This document shows, in pieces, positions 59,441-64,000 of a stretch of DNA of 64,000 nt. Under the pieces are notes generated by a model, which ran no database searches, was not told the DNA's origin, and was given only the letters and a program-made list of their open reading frames with translations. The translations under genes and the position numbers were made by a program. The number at the start of each line of letters is the position of its first letter. Within the stretch, counting starts at the first letter, position 1. Origin of the DNA: Psychrobacter sp. GP33 (GTDB taxonomy: Bacteria > Pseudomonadota > Gammaproteobacteria > Pseudomonadales > Moraxellaceae); contig NZ_JACGYX010000001.1 of assembly GCF_014119005.1 (NCBI RefSeq), positions 310,001-374,000 of the forward strand. Reading direction: 5' to 3'.

Positions 59441-60649
59441 ATGGCTACTGCACAAACACTCAAAATCGTAAAAGCAACCGTTCCAGTACTTGAAGAACAC
59501 GGTAATGCGATTACTACAGTATTTTATAAAAATATGTTCGCTGAGCATCCGGAACTATTAGATATCTTTAATGAGACCAATCAGAAGCTGGGTCGACAGC
59601 AAACAGCACTGGCTACTACCGTTTTAGCAGCAGCCAAGCATCTTGAGCATTTAGCAGTTTTATTACCACAAGTGACTCAGATAAGTCATAAGCATCGCGC
59701 CTTACAGATTCTGCCTGAGCATTACCCTATTGTTGGCAAACACTTGATTGGCGCTATCAAAGAAGTGCTAGGCGAGGCGGCAAATGACGACATTATCACT
59801 GCGTGGACAGAAGCGTATGATGAGATTGCGTCGGTATTTATTCAGATTGAACATGGTATGTATGAAGAGGCAATGTGGGATGGCTTTGCTGAGTTTAAAG
59901 TCACTGAAAAAGTAGCAGCGGCAACAGATATAGCTGCATTCACTGTGATGCCTGTTAAGGATAGCTCAGCAGATAACCAATCAGCTATCGACTTAAACAA
60001 GCTAAAATTAACAGCTGGACAATATATCACGGTAAAAGTTGAACCTGAAGACAGTGAGCATGTCGCCTTACGTCATTATTCGCTTTATTCTGCCAATACT
60101 GATACCGGTATTCAATTTGCTGTCAGACGTGATAACCGCAACGCGCATCATGGTTTAGTGTCTAATTATTTACATGACAACTTACAAGTTGGTGATTCAC
60201 TATGGTTGTCAGCGCCTGCTGGTGATTTTGCTTTAGATAAAGAGCTAGTGAAACAAAACGAGATACCTTTAGTAATGATCAGTGCAGGGGTTGGGGTAAC
60301 ACCAGTTTTATCTATGTTAGAAGAGCAAGTCACGACCAATCCTCAGCGTCCTATTATTTGGGTATATGCCTGTCAGAATGAGGAGCATCATGCTTTTAAT
60401 GCCGACGTTAGCGCGCTATTATCACGAGCAGAGCAGGTTGAAAAACATATCTTCTATTTTGATAAAGGACAAATACTAGACCAGGCTTGGCTTGCTTCAT
60501 TGCCAAAACCAGCTGATCTTTATGTTTGTGGTTCCATGCCGTTTATGGAATGCATCATTGAGGAATTAAATGTCCTTGAACACAGCGGTGATCACGTTCA
60601 TTATGAACCGTTTGGTCCAAAAATGAGTTTAGATATTAAAGCTGCTTAA
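59441..60649 (+). CDS. hmp: Flavohemoglobin / nitric oxide dioxygenase
   Basis: This 402-residue protein has an N-terminal globin (about 1-140, proximal His in ISHKHRALQILPEHY), an FAD domain with LRHYSLYS, and an NAD(P)H domain with SAGVGVTPVLSMLEEQ and a C-terminal YEPFGPKM. It turns nitric oxide into nitrate. AAGAGAG precedes the ATG. It is a single gene, terminator after. Confidence 0.96.
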   Translation: MATAQTLKIVKATVPVLEEHGNAITTVFYKNMFAEHPELLDIFNETNQKLGRQQTALATTVLAAAKHLEHLAVLLPQVTQISHKHRALQILPEHYPIVGKHLIGAIKEVLGEAANDDIITAWTEAYDEIASVFIQIEHGMYEEAMWDGFAEFKVTEKVAAATDIAAFTVMPVKDSSADNQSAIDLNKLKLTAGQYITVKVEPEDSEHVALRHYSLYSANTDTGIQFAVRRDNRNAHHGLVSNYLHDNLQVGDSLWLSAPAGDFALDKELVKQNEIPLVMISAGVGVTPVLSMLEEQVTTNPQRPIIWVYACQNEEHHAFNADVSALLSRAEQVEKHIFYFDKGQILDQAWLASLPKPADLYVCGSMPFMECIIEELNVLEHSGDHVHYEPFGPKMSLDIKAA

Positions 60650-60695
60650 TCATTGTTTATGACGTTGATCGCTTTATGACAATAGAACCGTGATT

Positions 60696-60731
60696 AAAAA
60701 GGCAAAGTTATTTTATAACTTTGCCTTTTTT
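60696..60731 (+). terminator. Terminator after hmp
   Basis: A stem GGCAAAGTTAT/ATAACTTTGCC with A and T runs and a short T loop ends in six T. Confidence 0.92.
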
Positions 60732-60943
60732 GTGTCTGTATTTGCTATAAAGGTTCTGTCGACTTTATCTCTGATTATTGTTACAGTGTTTTTTATATGG
60801 TGATAGTCCATACAAGGGATTGTGTCGTTATTAAATCTTGGCTTATTGAGACACGGCGTTAGGATTTACTGTCCTGTTATCTGCCAAATTTTGTTCTAAA
60901 ATTGTCCTGTTTTTTTTGATTACTTTTATTATTAGAGAACTCT

Positions 60944-62263
60944 ATGATGTCAACAAAGCGCTATTTTGCCTTGATACCCGCAGTGTTACCGGTACTGTTT
61001 TTAGCCAGTTGCGCAACCCAAACTCAGACGAATAAACCGGTGCGCCATGGCAATGTGCAAATTAATGAAAATCAAACTATTGTGCGACCAGCGCCTGTTA
61101 TTGTGCCGCCCAATAAAGTGGTTAAGCCAACGCCGGTGCCAAAAGCAAGTTACAGCAGCTTTGCCGATTGGAAAGCAGACTTTGCTAACCGTGCCATTGC
61201 ATCAGGCTACAATAGCGCCGACGTTCAGCGTCTACTAGGTTCGGCATCTTTAAATCAGCAAGTGATTTCGTTGGATTCAGGGCAGCCTGAGTTCTCTAAG
61301 ATGCCTTGGGATTATGCAGATTCTGCGGTATCTGATGCGCGGGTAAATACGGGACGCAGTAAATTTTCTGAACAGCGTGCTTATTTATCAACGTTAGAAT
61401 CTCGATATGGTGTTAATGCTGAGATTATCGCGGCGATTTGGGGCATGGAATCAGCATATGGTGCAGTAACGGGTAATAGCTATTTGCCAAGTGCGCTGGC
61501 AAGCCTTGCTTATGATGGTCGTCGCCAAGCTTTTGCAGAGTCTCAGCTGTTATCATTAATTACGCTACTACAGCGCGGCGATGTATCGTGGTCACAGCTT
61601 AATGGCTCTTGGGCAGGCGGAATGGGACAGACGCAATTTATACCGACGACTTGGCTTAAAGAAGGGGTAGATGGCGACAATAATGGACATAAAAACCCGT
61701 GGTCAACCGCAGATGCGTTGGCATCAACTGCAAGTTATTTGAGCAATGCCGGTTGGGTACGAGGCATAGCGCCATTTTATGAAGTCAAATTGCCAGCTGG
61801 TTTTAATTATTCAGCCGTTGGTACAAAGCAGGCTGTCGCTCAATGGGCAGCACTTGGTATTGATACCATTGCTGACGTTTCATTAGATGCCAATACGCCG
61901 ATGGAGCTTTGGTTACCTGCTGGTAAAGACGGTCCTGCGCTATTACTCAGTAAAAACTTTGATGCGATTAAAGTGTATAACAACTCATCCAGCTATGCGC
62001 TTGGTGTGAGTTTATTGGGCAAAGCAATCGCGCGTCAAGGTGGTCTGCAACAATCGTGGCCACGCTATGAGCGTCCGCTCTCTACCACGCAAGTGACCAA
62101 TTTACAGCAACGGTTAACCCGTGCAGGCTATGATACACAAGGCACAGACGGAGTGATTGGTACCAATACCCGTAAAGCATTTCAGCGCTGGCAAGCAGAT
62201 AATGGGCAAACGCCAGATGGATTTATCACTCAGCGTAGTGCTACATCTTTGACTGCCTGGTGA
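60944..62263 (+). CDS. Lytic murein transglycosylase, MltB family, with peptidoglycan-binding domain
   Basis: This 439-residue lipoprotein has signal ending LFLASC (Cys23). The catalytic SLT_2 domain has the active Glu in IWGMESAYGAVTGN and GSWAGGMGQTQFIP. A C-terminal peptidoglycan-binding domain (about 380-437) carries QRLTRAGYDTQGTDGVIG. It cuts glycan strands in the periplasm. Two ATGs lie in a row; AGAG precedes them. Confidence 0.93.
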   Translation: MMSTKRYFALIPAVLPVLFLASCATQTQTNKPVRHGNVQINENQTIVRPAPVIVPPNKVVKPTPVPKASYSSFADWKADFANRAIASGYNSADVQRLLGSASLNQQVISLDSGQPEFSKMPWDYADSAVSDARVNTGRSKFSEQRAYLSTLESRYGVNAEIIAAIWGMESAYGAVTGNSYLPSALASLAYDGRRQAFAESQLLSLITLLQRGDVSWSQLNGSWAGGMGQTQFIPTTWLKEGVDGDNNGHKNPWSTADALASTASYLSNAGWVRGIAPFYEVKLPAGFNYSAVGTKQAVAQWAALGIDTIADVSLDANTPMELWLPAGKDGPALLLSKNFDAIKVYNNSSSYALGVSLLGKAIARQGGLQQSWPRYERPLSTTQVTNLQQRLTRAGYDTQGTDGVIGTNTRKAFQRWQADNGQTPDGFITQRSATSLTAW

Positions 62264-62338
62264 GCTGATTTAACTTTACCATTCTTTGCGAGTAACTATT
62301 GGCAGCAGCTGGTCAAAGCGTAATTCTAAATATTATTA

Positions 62339-62370
62339 ATAAAAAAGCATCCAATTTTGGATGCTTTTTT
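62339..62370. terminator. Bidirectional terminator
   Basis: GCATCCAA/TTGGATGC with A and T runs separates the transglycosylase gene from the convergent lipoprotein gene. Confidence 0.92.
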
Positions 62371-62493
62371 ATGGAAGTAAAGACTGTCCAGACTGCTCTT
62401 TAATTAATAATTTTTAGTTGATAGCTTTTATTTAAGTATTTTGAATAAAGATTTTCAAAGATTTTAATAATAGTAATACAGAAAGAGTTTAAC

Positions 62494-63228
62494 TTAACGT
62501 ACTACGCTATCGAGTAACTGAAAAGGTAGAGTGACCACGTCAAAGGCGAGTGCAAAAGGTAATAATACTAATTTTTGAACGCCTGTTTTGCCATCATATG
62601 ACACATCATTTCGTTGTGACTGAGTATAAAAACTGACCGTGTAAGGTTTGCTTAGTGGACGATATTTGGACTGAATGAGGGCTAAATTATTAACCTGCGG
62701 ATAAATAGCGCCTTTAACGGGTACTTGAAAACAAAAGCGCTGGGCGGCAATGCGTGCATCACTAGCAGTCGTACAGTCCTGCCCGCCATTTTGTAGAAAA
62801 AACTGATAATCGGCGCGTTTAAATTCATCTTTTAATTTGGCATAAGACAGCTGCATGTTCCCTTGAAAGTAACCGTCATTATTAGGTACATAAAAAGACA
62901 TGTCATTTTGAACTTGGATATTCTTCGGGGTCAAATTGGTTAATAGAGTCACCATTTCTGTACCACCTTGGGTCAGAACGTAGCTGTTTTTATTGCCGAC
63001 AATAACCATAGTAGCGTTCGGCATATTTGGTAACGACTGGGCAGGACGACCAAAGGCAACGATTTGATCTTCAGATAATATTTGCTTGGTGCTTGTATTA
63101 GTGACATGGCTTGGGCTGTCCAATAACGAGCTGGTAGCACACCCCGTAATCATAAGTATCGTGGCTATCGATGCACCAAGTATTGCCGACTTATATTGGA
63201 TAAAATGAGAGGGAAAGATAGTCATCAT
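62494..63228 (-). CDS. Lipoprotein of unknown function
   Basis: This 244-residue protein has signal ending MITGC (Cys30). The mature part is mostly polar, with two more Cys (DCTTA and RFCFQ) that could form a disulfide, and a hydrophobic C-end LLPFALAFDVVTLPFQLL like that of several small envelope lipoproteins. AAGGA precedes the start, with two ATGs in a row. I cannot name the family. Confidence 0.75.
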   Translation of the reverse strand: MMTIFPSHFIQYKSAILGASIATILMITGCATSSLLDSPSHVTNTSTKQILSEDQIVAFGRPAQSLPNMPNATMVIVGNKNSYVLTQGGTEMVTLLTNLTPKNIQVQNDMSFYVPNNDGYFQGNMQLSYAKLKDEFKRADYQFFLQNGGQDCTTASDARIAAQRFCFQVPVKGAIYPQVNNLALIQSKYRPLSKPYTVSFYTQSQRNDVSYDGKTGVQKLVLLPFALAFDVVTLPFQLLDSVVR

Positions 63229-63429
63229 TAGGCATCCTTGTCTATAATATGAAAGCAGTTATATAAAAATAACTGTATACAGACATCGTACCTTTTTTAC
63301 CTCACCATTACTCTTTAAAGTTTGTATTGAATAGTGTGGAGAGAAGTAGATTTATTTCAGTGATGGTAGCTTTTCTAACAATGGCAAATCAAAGAACGCC
63401 GAATATAAGAACGGTAAAATATTCAGACA

Positions 63430-63461
63430 CAAAAAAACCCCAAGTAAATAAATACTTGGGG
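63430..63461 (-). terminator. Terminator downstream of tRNA-Asp fragment
   Basis: CCCCAAGTA (63438-63446) pairs with TACTTGGGG (63453-63461); on the minus strand seven T follow. It stands where the terminator of a leftward tRNA gene would be. Confidence 0.85.
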
Positions 63462-63505
63462 CTGAAACTTTGCTTAAACTTAAAAAGTTAACTAAGTTTT
63501 AAATA

Positions 63506-63545
63506 TGGCGCAGCGGACGGGACTCGAACCCGCGACGTGACAGGC
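63506..63545 (-). pseudogene. tRNA-Asp 3' fragment, probable attachment-site remnant
   Basis: On the minus strand GCCTGTCACG (anticodon loop with GTC) is followed directly by TCGCGGGTTCGAGTCCCG (T arm), CCGCTGC (3' acceptor strand), G and CCA. This matches the 3' half of bacterial tRNA-Asp(GUC), but about seven bases of the anticodon stem and variable region are missing, as is the whole 5' half. It cannot be a working tRNA. AAATATGG (63501-63508) and CCATATTT (63554-63561) flank it as an inverted repeat. Confidence 0.75.
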
Positions 63546-63696
63546 TAGACCCACCATATTTCATTAAATGATATTAAGTAACATTAACCTACAAAGCTTT
63601 ATAGCAAAAGAGTTGTAGGTGATTTTTTATTAGGACGTTTAGCGTATTTTAATATATCTTAATAAGGGTAATAAATATATTTTGGTCACTAAAATA

Positions 63697-63738
63697 GCCT
63701 AATTATTAGGCATTTATATGTCAAAAATGCCTAATAAT
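63697..63738. repeat. Inverted repeat cluster based on ATTAGGC/GCCTAAT
   Basis: ATTATTAGGCATTT (63702-63715) and AAATGCCTAATAAT (63725-63738) form a perfect 14-base inverted repeat with a nine-base spacer. GCCTAAT also occurs at 63697-63703, so three copies of the heptamer lie within 42 bases. Confidence 0.8.
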
Positions 63739-63923
63739 CGGGCTTAGTCATTCTGATTATATTGGTCATTTTGTCCATTCCTCCCCACTCACATCTGTGT
63801 TGTTACTATAAGCTAAGCAGCCGCAGGATACTCTCTCAGACTAGATATAGCTGCATTTTGCTCATCACTTTAAGAATCGATACTCCCAGACACCCTCCAA
63901 AATCATTTTCCAATTTCGTATTC

Positions 63924-63956
63924 TTGACACAACCTGTCATACCCCTACGCTACACT
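63924..63956 (+). promoter_or_regulatory. Promoter-like sequence near window end
   Basis: TTGACA (63924-63929) is followed 16 bases later by TACGCT and 21 bases later by TACACT. TGACA/TGTCA (63925-63939) makes a short inverted repeat over the -35. An ATG at 63988 could begin the gene it serves, which runs out of the window. Confidence 0.45.
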
Positions 63957-64000
63957 AGTGCTTTATCTTTATTTATGAGTGTTAGCAATGATCTACCTAG

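Larger units (their letters stand above)
63229..64000. other. Terminal intergenic region with tRNA fragment and repeats
   Basis: 772 bases without a complete gene. It contains a terminator, a tRNA-Asp 3' fragment, AT-rich DNA, a set of inverted repeats and a promoter-like sequence near the window end, each listed separately. Confidence 0.5.

Overview
The window looks like a chromosomal segment of a gammaproteobacterium of the family Moraxellaceae, most likely Psychrobacter. This is inferred from gene content, moderately AT-rich DNA, one LolC/E-type permease paired with LolD, MetZ-type methionine synthesis, a cbb3 oxidase locus and a YcgL protein. No rRNA gene is present to confirm it. Most intergenic spaces between convergent genes hold clear hairpin terminators.

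Layout. 1-9000 is a tellurite-resistance-type (Ter) stress locus. A leftward biosynthetic set (ATP-grasp, phosphoribosyltransferase with TRSP domain, HAD phosphatase cut by the window edge) lies back to back with a TerA-like double TerD-domain gene. A second leftward series follows: TerD, a TerC/DUF475 membrane protein, a TerE-like protein, an AIM24-family protein and a TerZ-like protein. 9000-18800 holds housekeeping and redox genes: rlmKL, an MscS channel, a disulfide oxidoreductase and a Bcp peroxiredoxin (probably one transcription unit), a small exported Cys protein, queC, ttcA and fixH. 18900-24400 is the cbb3 cytochrome oxidase region: ccoG, then the tightly packed ccoNOQP operon read leftward. 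A 1.27-kb stretch without recognised genes follows.

25650-46400 contains an SCP2-like protein, an orphan conserved-looking protein, lolC/E and lolD (lipoprotein release), DUF2062, comEC (DNA uptake), an S49 peptidase, an alpha/beta hydrolase, a CPBP protease, dusA, an MFS transporter, a lipoprotein phospholipase D/cardiolipin synthase, metZ, ybaB, recR, rnd and a second hydrolase. 46500-53000 is the glycine cleavage locus (gcvT, gcvH, a nitroreductase, gcvP), headed by a well-formed tandem glycine riboswitch with its promoter. 53300-63200 holds ycgL, a membrane protein of unknown function, a MoxR ATPase/VWA pair, an unusual glycine-zipper protein built from internal duplications, flavohemoglobin hmp, an MltB-type lytic transglycosylase and an unknown lipoprotein.

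The last 500 bases contain a 3' fragment of a tRNA-Asp gene followed on its own strand by a terminator, then AT-rich DNA with perfect inverted repeats. I read this as the probable attachment-site end of an integrated element lying to the right of the window. The most interesting items are the Ter biosynthetic module, the glycine-zipper duplication protein, the MoxR-VWA pair, the long P3 arm of the second glycine aptamer, and the tRNA fragment with the repeats beside it.
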